This document shows, piece after piece, positions 30,687-39,064 of a stretch of DNA of 42,780 nucleotides. Numbering within the stretch: the first letter of the stretch is position 1; every line of letters begins with the position of its first letter. The notes beneath the pieces were generated by a model, which did not search any database, was not told the origin of the DNA, and worked only from the letters and a program-made list of their open reading frames with translations. Source of the stretch: Spirochaetia bacterium (GTDB taxonomy: Bacteria > Spirochaetota > Spirochaetia > B11-G9); assembly GCA_027859095.1 (NCBI GenBank), contig JAQIBN010000035.1:1-42780 (forward strand), in the 5' to 3' direction. The position numbers and the translations under genes are program-made.

Positions 30687-31697
30687 ATGAATGAAGAAGT
30701 ATCTGGTGCTGTGCTTGATGTTGCAGGTACCGGAAAAAAAGTAGACCAGGTATCTGGTTTATTAGCCAGTCTAAGATTGGAAATCCAGAAAATTATTGTT
30801 GGTCAGGACTATCTGATAGATCGTTTAATTATAGGACTTCTATGTAATAATCATGTACTAATTGAAGGAGTTCCAGGGTTGGCAAAAACATTGTCAATTA
30901 CAACCTTGGCAAAAACTCTGAATTTAGACTTTCACAGAATCCAGTTCACTCCCGATTTACTTCCTGCAGATTTAATTGGAACCCTAATTTATAATCCTAA
31001 AACAGGAGAATTTACTCCAAAAAAAGGACCTGTTTTTTCAAATATTATTCTTGCAGATGAAATAAACCGTGCTCCGGCTAAGGTTCAGAGTGCTTTACTG
31101 GAAGCTATGCAGGAACGTCAGGTTACCATTGGCGATGAAACTCATGCTCTGGACACTCCCTTTATGGTGCTTGCTACTCAAAATCCTATTGAGCAGGGTG
31201 GAACTTATCCATTACCTGAAGCACAAGTGGACAGATTTATGCTTAAGTTAAAAATAACCTATCCCAGTAAAGCAGATGAGCTTCTTATATTAAAACGTAT
31301 GGCTAAATCTAATCCTAATATGGAAGTTCTTCCAATCATTGGTTCAAAAGAAATACTAATGTTAAGGGATCTGACTGATGAGATCTACATGGATGAGAAA
31401 ATAGAGGAATATATTGTAAATATTATAGACGCCACCAGGCATCCTGAAGATTATGGCCTGGATTTGGGAAACTATATTCAGTATGGAGCTTCTCCAAGGG
31501 CTACAATTTATCTAACCATGGCTTCAAAAGCCTATGCACTTCTTCAAAGCCGGGGATATGTTACGCCACAGGATGTGAAATCCATAGGAATGGATGTTCT
31601 CAGGCACAGGGTTATAATTAGTTACGAAGCCGAGGCAGATGAGAAAACCCCAGAGGATATTCTCCAGTCAATTTTTAGTGTGGTGGAAGTACCATGA
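30687..31697 (+). CDS. MoxR-family AAA+ ATPase
   Basis: This protein has 336 residues from the ATG at 30687; the track's start at 30570 lies in the palindromic array. It is a cytosolic chaperone-like AAA+ ATPase. Walker A is 'EGVPGLAKTLSI' (the MoxR form), Walker B is 'NIILADEINRAPAKVQSALLEAMQE', sensor 1 is 'FMVLATQNPIEQGGTYPLPEAQVDRF', and a sensor 2 region 'SPRATIYL' lies in the lid domain. MoxR proteins act on VWA-domain partners and metal or envelope complexes. The gene leads the bat operon and overlaps the DUF58 gene by 4 bases (ATGA). Confidence 0.95.
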   Translation: MNEEVSGAVLDVAGTGKKVDQVSGLLASLRLEIQKIIVGQDYLIDRLIIGLLCNNHVLIEGVPGLAKTLSITTLAKTLNLDFHRIQFTPDLLPADLIGTLIYNPKTGEFTPKKGPVFSNIILADEINRAPAKVQSALLEAMQERQVTIGDETHALDTPFMVLATQNPIEQGGTYPLPEAQVDRFMLKLKITYPSKADELLILKRMAKSNPNMEVLPIIGSKEILMLRDLTDEIYMDEKIEEYIVNIIDATRHPEDYGLDLGNYIQYGASPRATIYLTMASKAYALLQSRGYVTPQDVKSIGMDVLRHRVIISYEAEADEKTPEDILQSIFSVVEVP

Positions 31698-32575
31698 TTT
31701 CCCGGGATCTGGCAAAAAAGATCCGCTATATTCAGATCACCACCAGTAGAGCTGCAAACAGCACCTTTGCAGGAGAGTATGAGAGTGTTTTCAAAGGACA
31801 GGGGATTGAGTTCGATGAAGTACGGGAATATCAGGCTGGAGATGATACTAGAGCAATAGACTGGAATGTAACAGCAAGAACAGGTGTTCCCTTTATTAAA
31901 CGCTTTGTTGAAGAACGGGAACTCATTGTTATGTTTCTGGTGGACATGAGTGGATCCGGGGTATTTGGGAGTATTGAGAAAACAAAAAATGGAATTGCTG
32001 CAGAAATTTGCTCTTTACTTGCATTTTCAGCTATTAAAAATAACGATAAGATAGGACTTATAGTATTTACAGATACTGTTGAGTTTTATCTTCCACCGGA
32101 AAAGGGAACCAGGCATGTTTTAAGACTAATTGAAGAAATTCTTAGTTTTAATCCCAAAGGGGTAAAAACAGATATTGGTGCAGCTTTGGATTATTTGGGT
32201 AGGGTAAGTAATAAAAAAACGGTAGCCTTTTTAATATCTGATTATCTTGATACCCACTATGAACAAAAACTTAGAGTAATGAATAAGCGCCATGATCTAA
32301 TTGCTGTTACAATTAGTGATCCCAGAGAGGTCGATTTGCCAAAGATAGGTATGGTTAGACTTCTTGATGCAGAAACAGGAGAAAGTATTGTCATTGATAC
32401 TAATAGTGAAAAGGTACGAAGCTGGTACCGTGTAAAATCTTTGGAACGAAAAGATAAATTAAAAAGAGTTTTTTTTACATCCGGAATAGATCAGATTGAT
32501 ATTCGTACAGATAAAGATTATTTAAAAAGTATAACTACATTTTTTCTGAACAGAGAAAGGCGGCTTAAAAGGTGA
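31694..32575 (+). CDS. DUF58 domain protein of the bat operon
   Basis: This is a 293-residue soluble protein. The DUF58 signature 'GQGIEFDEVREYQAGDDTRAIDWNVTART' lies at about 36-64, followed by 'FIKRFVEERELIVMFLVDMSGS', in which 'DMSGSG' is a MIDAS-like metal site of the VWA fold. Such proteins are consistently encoded next to moxR and are thought to be partners of the ATPase. Both ends overlap neighbouring genes, indicating tight co-translation. No membrane segment is present, unlike longer DUF58 proteins. Confidence 0.92.
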   Translation: MISRDLAKKIRYIQITTSRAANSTFAGEYESVFKGQGIEFDEVREYQAGDDTRAIDWNVTARTGVPFIKRFVEERELIVMFLVDMSGSGVFGSIEKTKNGIAAEICSLLAFSAIKNNDKIGLIVFTDTVEFYLPPEKGTRHVLRLIEEILSFNPKGVKTDIGAALDYLGRVSNKKTVAFLISDYLDTHYEQKLRVMNKRHDLIAVTISDPREVDLPKIGMVRLLDAETGESIVIDTNSEKVRSWYRVKSLERKDKLKRVFFTSGIDQIDIRTDKDYLKSITTFFLNRERRLKR

Positions 32576-33540
32576 TTAAGCTGTTAAAGAAAATTTTTCT
32601 AATATTAATATTACTATTGATCATTATTTCCTGTAAAAAAGAACATCAAAGTTTTCAAGCAGATGACTATGAATATACAAATAGCTTTTCTAAAGGACCA
32701 ATTTCTTTAGAGATGATGTTAGATAAGATAGAAATTAATACTTCAGAGAATATTCAAATAATCCTTAAAGGAAAAGCTTCTGATGGGTGGAAACCCTCAT
32801 TTCCTGATATGACTGAGACTCTGGATAAATTTACCTTAGTAAGTGTTTCTGAAACAGTTCCCCGTATAGAAGATGATGGGTCAATCGGAATTAATAGAAC
32901 TATTGTTTTGAAACCATTTTTATCTGGAGAATATGAAATTCCCAGGTTATCTCTTGATTATAGTAATGAACATGAAAATAAAGGTGTTCTTTTAAGTAGT
33001 CCAGTTTCTATTAATGTTACCAGCCTGCTACCGGAAAATACTGATAACCTTCAGTTAAAGGAAATTATGGAACCTGATACTTATAATTATTGGAAACTGG
33101 TTCTTTATATTTCCATAGCAGTGATTATTGTTGGAGGGGTTTTTCTGGTATTATTTTCTATTCGTAAACGGAAAAGAGGGAAGCTTATTCTGGGAATACC
33201 GCCTTCTGAAGAAGCTTTTACTAAACTAACTCTTCTTCTTGATAAAAAACTTCCAGAGGAAGGGAAATACAAAGAGTTTTATTTTCAGTTAAATTTGATA
33301 GTTAGAATATATATAGAAAGGCAATTTGCAATAAGAGCTCCGGAACAGACGACTGAAGAGTTTCTTCAGGATCTGGCTATTTCCAATGAAATATCAGATG
33401 AATTTAAACAGGTTTTGAAGGATTTTTTAATACATTCGGATCTGGTTAAGTTTGCTCTTCTTAAACCAGGAGAAGAAGAACTTACAGGCTCCGTGGAGTC
33501 ATGTAAGAACTTTATAAAGGTAACAGGAGAAATGTCATGA
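32572..33540 (+). CDS. Lipoprotein with C-terminal membrane segment, BatD-like/DUF4381-like
   Basis: This is a 322-residue protein with a GTG start overlapping the previous stop. The N-terminal 'LILLLIIISC' followed by KK is a lipobox, so it is probably lipidated at Cys 21 or so. A beta-rich periplasmic part (about 30-170) resembles one BatD Ig-like module. A transmembrane helix follows ('VLYISIAVIIVGGVFLVLF'), then a basic stop and a cytosolic helical domain ('YFQLNLIVRIYIERQFAIRAPEQTTEEFL'). The last part resembles the C-terminus of BatD and DUF4381 proteins found in this position in other moxR operons. Having both a lipid anchor and a transmembrane helix is unusual. The function is unknown; it probably scaffolds the Bat complex. 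Confidence 0.75.
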   Translation: MIKLLKKIFLILILLLIIISCKKEHQSFQADDYEYTNSFSKGPISLEMMLDKIEINTSENIQIILKGKASDGWKPSFPDMTETLDKFTLVSVSETVPRIEDDGSIGINRTIVLKPFLSGEYEIPRLSLDYSNEHENKGVLLSSPVSINVTSLLPENTDNLQLKEIMEPDTYNYWKLVLYISIAVIIVGGVFLVLFSIRKRKRGKLILGIPPSEEAFTKLTLLLDKKLPEEGKYKEFYFQLNLIVRIYIERQFAIRAPEQTTEEFLQDLAISNEISDEFKQVLKDFLIHSDLVKFALLKPGEEELTGSVESCKNFIKVTGEMS

Positions 33541-34532
33541 TGTTTCAAAATCCACTGGCTTTTCTGTTTCTTTTTGGAATTCCCCTTGCTGTTTTAATGC
33601 GCCACAGGAAAACTAAAAGAGACCAGTCAGGAATACCTTTTCCTTCTGTAGCTATTGCAGCTGGTATACCCAGATCATTTCGTCAGAGACTTAGTTTTAT
33701 TAAACCTTTATTACTGATATTTGCAATGGTTCTTTTAGTTATAGCACTTGCCCGGCCGAGGTATGGGATGGAAGAAGTTAAGACTGTAAATAAAGGAATT
33801 GCTATAGAGATGGTTGTTGACCATTCTGGTAGTATGGGTGCGGGTATTCGTTATGAAGGGAAAAATATTACCAGACTTGATGCCGTTAAACTTGTATTTA
33901 CAAATTTTGTTATGGGTAATGGTAAGGAATTAGAAGGAAGATCAAATGATTTAGTAGGTCTTGTAAGTTTTGCACGATATGCTGATACTGTTTATCCTTT
34001 ATCACTTTCTCATACTACTATAACTGGGTTTTTAAAAAATGTTTCTTTGGTCACTAATAAAAATGAAGATGGAACAGCTATTGGTGATGCGATTGCTTTA
34101 GGTTCTGCAAGACTAAAAACAGTTGAGACCGAATTGGAAAAACAAGGGAATGATGTCGGTTATATAATAAAAAGTAAAATTATTATTCTTTTAACTGATG
34201 GTCAGAATAACTGGGGCAAATTAACACCTCTTGAAGCTGCAGAACTTGCCAGGGATTGGGGTATAAAAATATATACAATAGGTATTGGGGGCGAAGATAT
34301 TAATACTTTGGCTCAGGTTTCAAATATAACCGGAGGTAAGCATTTTACTGCAGATAATGTTAGTGGTTTGACAAAAGTCTATGAGGAAATAGACTCTCTT
34401 GAAAAAAGTGAAATTGAATCAGTAAAATATATGGATTATAAAGAAGCATTTCTACCTTTTGTTATAGCAGCTCTTTTTTCAATTTCATTATATATTATTT
34501 TATCTGCAACACTGTTAAGGAGGATACCTTAG
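33537..34532 (+). CDS. batA: BatA, VWA-domain membrane protein
   Basis: This is a 331-residue protein. The first hydrophobic helices (about 1-20 and 55-75, 'LLLIFAMVLLVIALARPRYG') are followed by a VWA domain with MIDAS 'VVDHSGSMGAG' near residue 97, the second MIDAS Thr region 'EDGTAIGDAIALG', and 'IIILLTDGQNN'. A final transmembrane helix near 305-325 closes the protein. This is the standard BatA layout, with the VWA domain between membrane anchors. Bat proteins (Bacteroides aerotolerance) support envelope stress tolerance, though their exact activity is unsettled. It overlaps the upstream gene by 4 bases and sits 2 bases before batB. Confidence 0.93.
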   Translation: MMFQNPLAFLFLFGIPLAVLMRHRKTKRDQSGIPFPSVAIAAGIPRSFRQRLSFIKPLLLIFAMVLLVIALARPRYGMEEVKTVNKGIAIEMVVDHSGSMGAGIRYEGKNITRLDAVKLVFTNFVMGNGKELEGRSNDLVGLVSFARYADTVYPLSLSHTTITGFLKNVSLVTNKNEDGTAIGDAIALGSARLKTVETELEKQGNDVGYIIKSKIIILLTDGQNNWGKLTPLEAAELARDWGIKIYTIGIGGEDINTLAQVSNITGGKHFTADNVSGLTKVYEEIDSLEKSEIESVKYMDYKEAFLPFVIAALFSISLYIILSATLLRRIP

Positions 34533-34534
34533 CT

Positions 34535-35545
34535 ATGATGTTTAGGTTTATTTCATTGACAAATATTAATTATCTATGGCTCGTTCCATTATTAGTTTTA
34601 GTATATGTATATGATCATTATAAGAGAAAAGCAGCTCTTTTAAATTTTATACATGATAATTATCTTCAAAAAATATCTTCTCTTGTAAATATAAAAAGAC
34701 GAAGGACAGAGCAGATACTTTTAATCTTATCTATAATGTTTATTGTTCTGGCAATGGCCAGACCGGGATGGAATCCACAGGCAGTAACTGTTGAACGAAA
34801 GGGAAGGGATGTTGTTTTTATCATAGATATATCCAGAAGTATGCTTGCAGAAGATATAAAACCAAACAGGCTTGAGCGTGCAAAAACAGAGATTATTGAT
34901 ACGGTCTCCAGGCTTTCAGGAAGCAGAGTTGCTCTTCTTGAATTTGCAGGAACAGCCGTAGTTAAATCACCTCTTACTACAGATTATGCTTTTTTTAGAA
35001 CAGCTACTGAAAGTCTTTCTGTTAATGATGTTTCCAGAGGTGGCACCATGCTTGGGGATGCACTGCGAGAGGCCATGACCCAGATTTTAGACCCTAAGGA
35101 AAAGAATTTTAAGGATATAATTCTTATAACAGATGGTGAAGATCATGAGAGTTTTCCTGTGGAAGCTGCAAAAGCAGCAGGAGAACAGGGCGTTCGATTA
35201 ATAATAATTGGTCTTGGAGATGAAAATCAGGGGACCAGAATCCCTATAATAGATACTGAAGGTAAGAAAACATTTCTTACTTATAATGGAGAGGAAGTCT
35301 GGACAAAACTGGATGCCGGGACACTTAGAGAGATGGCTGCAGTTAGCCCTGGAGGAAAGTATTTGAATGTTGGAACAGGTGCTTTCGATCTTGGAGAAAT
35401 TTATCTCCGGTTAATAGCAAGTGCAGAAAAAAAAGACCTTCAGGGTGATACTATTATGAAATATCAGGAGTTATTTCAATATTTTATTTTTCTATCTTTT
35501 ATAATTCTACTCTTTGGATATTTTAAACAGGAGGGAAATTCCTGA
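34535..35545 (+). CDS. batB: BatB, VWA-domain membrane protein
   Basis: This is a 336-residue protein. The N-terminal helices 'LWLVPLLVLVYVYDHY' and 'ILLILSIMFIVLAMARPGW' precede a VWA domain with MIDAS 'VFIIDISRSMLAEDI' near 95, 'SRGGTMLGDALREAM' and 'IILITDGEDHESF'. A C-terminal helix ('YFIFLSFIILLFGYF') anchors the other end. It forms a pair with BatA in known systems. The ribosome binding site AGGAGG lies at the end of batA. The ATG at 34538 is an equally possible start two residues shorter or so. Confidence 0.93.
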   Translation: MMFRFISLTNINYLWLVPLLVLVYVYDHYKRKAALLNFIHDNYLQKISSLVNIKRRRTEQILLILSIMFIVLAMARPGWNPQAVTVERKGRDVVFIIDISRSMLAEDIKPNRLERAKTEIIDTVSRLSGSRVALLEFAGTAVVKSPLTTDYAFFRTATESLSVNDVSRGGTMLGDALREAMTQILDPKEKNFKDIILITDGEDHESFPVEAAKAAGEQGVRLIIIGLGDENQGTRIPIIDTEGKKTFLTYNGEEVWTKLDAGTLREMAAVSPGGKYLNVGTGAFDLGEIYLRLIASAEKKDLQGDTIMKYQELFQYFIFLSFIILLFGYFKQEGNS

Positions 35546-35546
35546 T

Positions 35547-36299
35547 ATGATAAAGAAGTTTATTTTAGCATATTTGTTATCAATTTTATTATTGATCCTG
35601 ACTCCTTCATATATATTTTCTATGGGATTTAAAGAGAATGAATTAAATGGAAATAATCTTTACAAAGAAGATGATTTTGAGGGAGCATCTTTAGAATATA
35701 CTGAAGGTCTTACTAAGAAAGCTGATTATAAACTCTACTATAACAGGGGCGTTTCTTATTATAAATTAGGTCAGTACGATAAGTCATTTTCAGATTTTGA
35801 AAACTCTGCTACCTATGCAAATTCTGAAGGTGATCAGATAAAAGCTGTTTATAATGCAGGTAACAGCAATTATATGATGGCAGAAACTGTAAAAAATGAA
35901 AATCCTGGTCAGGCACTGGAGCTATTTGGCAAAGCTGTTAATCATTATGAAAGAGTTTTGGAACTGGATACTGATAACGATGATGCTTCCTACAATCTTG
36001 AATTGGCAAGGTTGAGACTGGACGAAATAAAACAACAGCAAAGTGAAGATCAGCAATCTGAGGATCAACCGGACGGAGATCAACAATCTGACAATGGTTC
36101 TGAAGATGGTCAGCAGGATGGTGAACAGCAGAATTCTGATCAGCAACAGCAAGATCAACAGATAGAAAGTTCTGAGTCATCATACCTCTCTGAAGAAATC
36201 TCACCAAAAGATATTCTAAATGAAGAGGCCAGAAGGCAGGACGCAATACAGGCTCTAATAACAAGTGGTTCCGGAGAGTTAGTGGATAAGGACTGGTAG
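35547..36299 (+). CDS. batC: BatC, TPR protein with acidic Gln-rich tail
   Basis: This protein has 250 residues from the ATG at 35547, which follows AGGAGGG; the track's start is 11 codons upstream inside batB. A signal peptide ('FILAYLLSILLLILTPSYIFS') leads into two or three TPR units ('LYYNRGVSYYKLGQYDKSFSDF', 'AGNSNYMMAE', 'YERVLELDTDNDDASYNLEL'). A low-complexity tail of Gln, Asp, Glu and Ser (about 165-215) follows, then a short conserved-looking C-terminus with 'EISPKDILNEEARRQDAIQ'. The layout matches BatC of other bacteria: a periplasmic TPR protein with a disordered linker. It probably binds partners through the TPRs. Confidence 0.88.
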   Translation: MIKKFILAYLLSILLLILTPSYIFSMGFKENELNGNNLYKEDDFEGASLEYTEGLTKKADYKLYYNRGVSYYKLGQYDKSFSDFENSATYANSEGDQIKAVYNAGNSNYMMAETVKNENPGQALELFGKAVNHYERVLELDTDNDDASYNLELARLRLDEIKQQQSEDQQSEDQPDGDQQSDNGSEDGQQDGEQQNSDQQQQDQQIESSESSYLSEEISPKDILNEEARRQDAIQALITSGSGELVDKDW

Positions 36300-36300
36300 A

Positions 36301-38145
36301 ATGAAAAGAGTTGTTATTTTACTCATTATTACTGTTCTGTTATCTCTATCGTTTCCATTATTTGGAAACGATATTGAGATTGTTGCAGTTGTGGAAAAGA
36401 ATATTTTAAGTGTTGGGGAATCCTTTATTTTTCAGATACAGATAAAGGGAAGTGACAATGCTTCAAATCTCCCGGAAGATAACTGGTCCGATCCTGCTTT
36501 TAAAAATAGTTTTAATGTAGAATTTCTTGGAGGACAAAATAACAGCAGCAGGCAGATTAGTGTAATTAATGGCCGCAGAAAAGAGACCATAAATACTGCA
36601 TATATTATATCCTGGTTATTAACACCCCTGAAATCAGGAACTTTGCTAATTCCTTCTGTGACAGTTAATATAGAGGGGAAAAAATATGTTACAAGATCTA
36701 TTAAAATTGAATCAAAGGAAGCTGAAGAGAGTGAAAATCTCAAACTACTTGTTTCTTTTGATAAAGATCCAGTTTACGTTGGAGAACCTCTGCTAATTAA
36801 ATTTACCTGGTATATTGGAATGAATATAAATGATTTTATCTTTTCAATTCCTTTTTTTAAGGATAATAACTTTAGTTTTATTGATACATCCGGGTCAAAC
36901 CCTGATCCTGCCTCTTTAGTTAGATTCCCTGTAGACGGTGTTCCTGTAACTGCAGTTCAAGGTAAAGGAACCCTTAAAGGAGATTCTTTTACTACAGTTA
37001 CATTCAGTAAGCTTGTTATTCCTAAAACTCCAGGTAATTTTAATATTCCAGAATCTGTTATATCTGTTAGTGCTCAAATTTCAAAGGGAGGCAGGGGAAG
37101 CGATCTCTTTAGTTCCTTTTTTTCTTCTGTTTCACCGGAATATCAACAGTTTACTGTACCTTCAAATAATCTAACTTTAAAGGTTCTACCCCTTCCTTCA
37201 ATAGGAAAGCCGGATAACTTTAATGGATATATAGGTGAATTAAATATTGAAACCAGTGCAAGTCCTCTTAATGTAAGGGTAGGTGATCCTATTACCTTTT
37301 CTATGAAAATAAGCGGCCCAAAGAATATTTCAGAATGGGATCCTCCTGAGTTGCAGAAACAGTATGAACTAGCAGCTAATTTCAAAATGCCTTCAGAAAT
37401 ATCCGCAGGAAAAATTGATGGTAGCAGTGTTGTATTTACTCAGACAATTAGATCTTTAAACGAAGCTGTTACTCAGATACCAGCCCTTGAAATTCCATAT
37501 TTTGATACATTAAAAGGAATCTATAGAATTGCAAGGTCTCAACCAATTCCAATTACTGTTGCAAAGGGATCTTCTGTACGAGTGGAAGGATCAACCAGTT
37601 CAAATCCCAGTGATATGCAGCAGGAAGTTGTTCAGGCTTTAAATAACGGAATTAATTTCAATTATAATGATATTGATATTCTTAAAAATCAGAGTTTTGG
37701 TCTCAGAGTTTTCAGAAAATCCCCGGTAATACTTTTACTTATATTACCTCCGCTATTTTTTCTGGTTATATTATTTTTAATAATTTCAAAAAATATAAAG
37801 TTCTTTCCTAATAAAAACACAAATAAAAATTCATTATCAGAGATAACAAAAGAATTAAAAAAGATTGAATCCAACCTGAATAGTAGCTCTGAGGAACCTG
37901 AAAAAAAAGTAAAAATACTTTTTCAAAGATACATACTAAATAAAATATCCGGATCAGGAGGATTTATTACTGAAAAAGATGTAAATAATTCTAATTTTCC
38001 TCTGATATTTGAGGCTTTTTCTCTTATTGATGAAATCCAATATGCAGGGGTGAACATTCAGAATCGGGAATGGGAGTTAAAATTAAAGAGCCTAATTAAT
38101 AAGGTTATTCTTGCTCTAGAAGATTTTGAAGGGAGAATAAAATAA
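36301..38145 (+). CDS. batD: BatD, oxygen-tolerance family membrane protein
   Basis: This is a 614-residue protein. A signal peptide ('VVILLIITVLLSLSFPLFG') is followed by a long beta-rich periplasmic region of several Ig-like modules. 'VEKNILSVGESFIFQIQIKG', 'FDKDPVYVGEPLLIKFTWY' and 'ASPLNVRVGDPITFSMKISG' are the repeated first strands of these modules and typify BatD. A transmembrane helix near 475-495 ('VILLLILPPLFFLVILFLII') and a cytosolic helical end complete it. The length and layout are standard for the family. It begins 1 base after the batC stop and overlaps batE by 1 base (TAATG). Confidence 0.92.
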   Translation: MKRVVILLIITVLLSLSFPLFGNDIEIVAVVEKNILSVGESFIFQIQIKGSDNASNLPEDNWSDPAFKNSFNVEFLGGQNNSSRQISVINGRRKETINTAYIISWLLTPLKSGTLLIPSVTVNIEGKKYVTRSIKIESKEAEESENLKLLVSFDKDPVYVGEPLLIKFTWYIGMNINDFIFSIPFFKDNNFSFIDTSGSNPDPASLVRFPVDGVPVTAVQGKGTLKGDSFTTVTFSKLVIPKTPGNFNIPESVISVSAQISKGGRGSDLFSSFFSSVSPEYQQFTVPSNNLTLKVLPLPSIGKPDNFNGYIGELNIETSASPLNVRVGDPITFSMKISGPKNISEWDPPELQKQYELAANFKMPSEISAGKIDGSSVVFTQTIRSLNEAVTQIPALEIPYFDTLKGIYRIARSQPIPITVAKGSSVRVEGSTSSNPSDMQQEVVQALNNGINFNYNDIDILKNQSFGLRVFRKSPVILLLILPPLFFLVILFLIISKNIKFFPNKNTNKNSLSEITKELKKIESNLNSSSEEPEKKVKILFQRYILNKISGSGGFITEKDVNNSNFPLIFEAFSLIDEIQYAGVNIQNREWELKLKSLINKVILALEDFEGRIK

Positions 38146-38966
38146 TGAAGAAACCTGGACTTATAATATTTTATTGTTTTATTTCGATGCAGTTGTTTTC
38201 CCTGGATCAAAATCTTCAGATTGATTTGTATAAACAGGGTAATAATTTTTTCCAAGAGGCTGTGGGCAATCAAATATCCAATCCCAAAGCAGCCGAATCC
38301 CTTTATGAAGACTCCTTGCTTCGATTTTTACAGTTAACTGAAGATATTCAGAATGGTAAACTATATTACAATATTGGAAATATTTATTATAATCTAGGTG
38401 ATATGGGAAGAGCGATTCTTAATTACAGAAAGGCTGCTTTACTTATACCTGGAGACAGGAATTTAAAGGAGAATCTTGAATCTGTCAGAGAACAGAGGGT
38501 AGATACTTTAAGCGAAAATGAGAGTGTAAGAATTCTGGAAACTGTATTTTTTATTCATTATAATCTGTCTTCTTCTTTTAAATCTATTCTTTTTGGTATA
38601 GCTCTTGGTCTTACATGGATAAGTGCAGCAGTTCTTCTACTAAAGAAAAAAATCAATACCTCTTTATTCCAGGCCTTTTTTACAAGTACAATAGTTTTTG
38701 CCGTTCTGACATTATTTTTTCTGGGATCTGTACTTATAGATACCATGGAATTAAAATATCATCCTGGTGGAGTAATTACAACAGATGCAATCATTGCAAG
38801 AAAGGGTGATGGTCTGAGTTATTCTCCCTCTTTTGAGGATCCTCTTCATTCGGGATTAGAATTTACTCTTATTAATGAACGTTCGGGATGGTATTACATA
38901 GAATTATCTGATAAGTCACGAACCTGGATACCGGATAATGCAGCTTCTCTTGTAGCGCTGGAATAG
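38145..38966 (+). CDS. batE: BatE, TPR and SH3-like membrane protein
   Basis: This is a 273-residue protein. The N-terminal signal-like segment and TPR region ('LYYNIGNIYYNLGDMGRAILNYRKAALLIPGD') face the periplasm. Two hydrophobic helices ('ILFGIALGLTWISAAVLLL' and 'TSTIVFAVLTLFFLGSVLI') follow, then a small bacterial SH3-like domain at the C-terminus ('DAIIARKGDGLSYSPSFED' to 'GWYYIELSDKSRTWIPDNAASL'). This is the BatE layout. It is the last gene of the operon; about 100 bases later a new promoter drives the kinase gene. No strong terminator is visible after it. Confidence 0.88.
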   Translation: MKKPGLIIFYCFISMQLFSLDQNLQIDLYKQGNNFFQEAVGNQISNPKAAESLYEDSLLRFLQLTEDIQNGKLYYNIGNIYYNLGDMGRAILNYRKAALLIPGDRNLKENLESVREQRVDTLSENESVRILETVFFIHYNLSSSFKSILFGIALGLTWISAAVLLLKKKINTSLFQAFFTSTIVFAVLTLFFLGSVLIDTMELKYHPGGVITTDAIIARKGDGLSYSPSFEDPLHSGLEFTLINERSGWYYIELSDKSRTWIPDNAASLVALE

Positions 38967-39002
38967 AAAATTCTGATAAATAAAACTTTCTTGATTCTAG
39001 AT

Positions 39003-39030
39003 TTGACATTTAGTGTGCATCTATTATACT
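39003..39030 (+). promoter_or_regulatory. Strong promoter of the second HisKA_2 kinase gene
   Basis: TTGACA and TATACT are separated by 16 bases. A GAGGGGG ribosome binding site and the ATG at 39065 follow. Confidence 0.6.
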
Positions 39031-39064
39031 TATTAGTGTTTATGGTTGAGGGGGATTCATCAAA

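Noticed and set aside
35938-36264. Minus-strand ORFs opposite the batC low-complexity tail
   Set aside because: Repetitive CAG/GAT codons of the Gln/Asp-rich tail leave long open frames on the other strand by chance.
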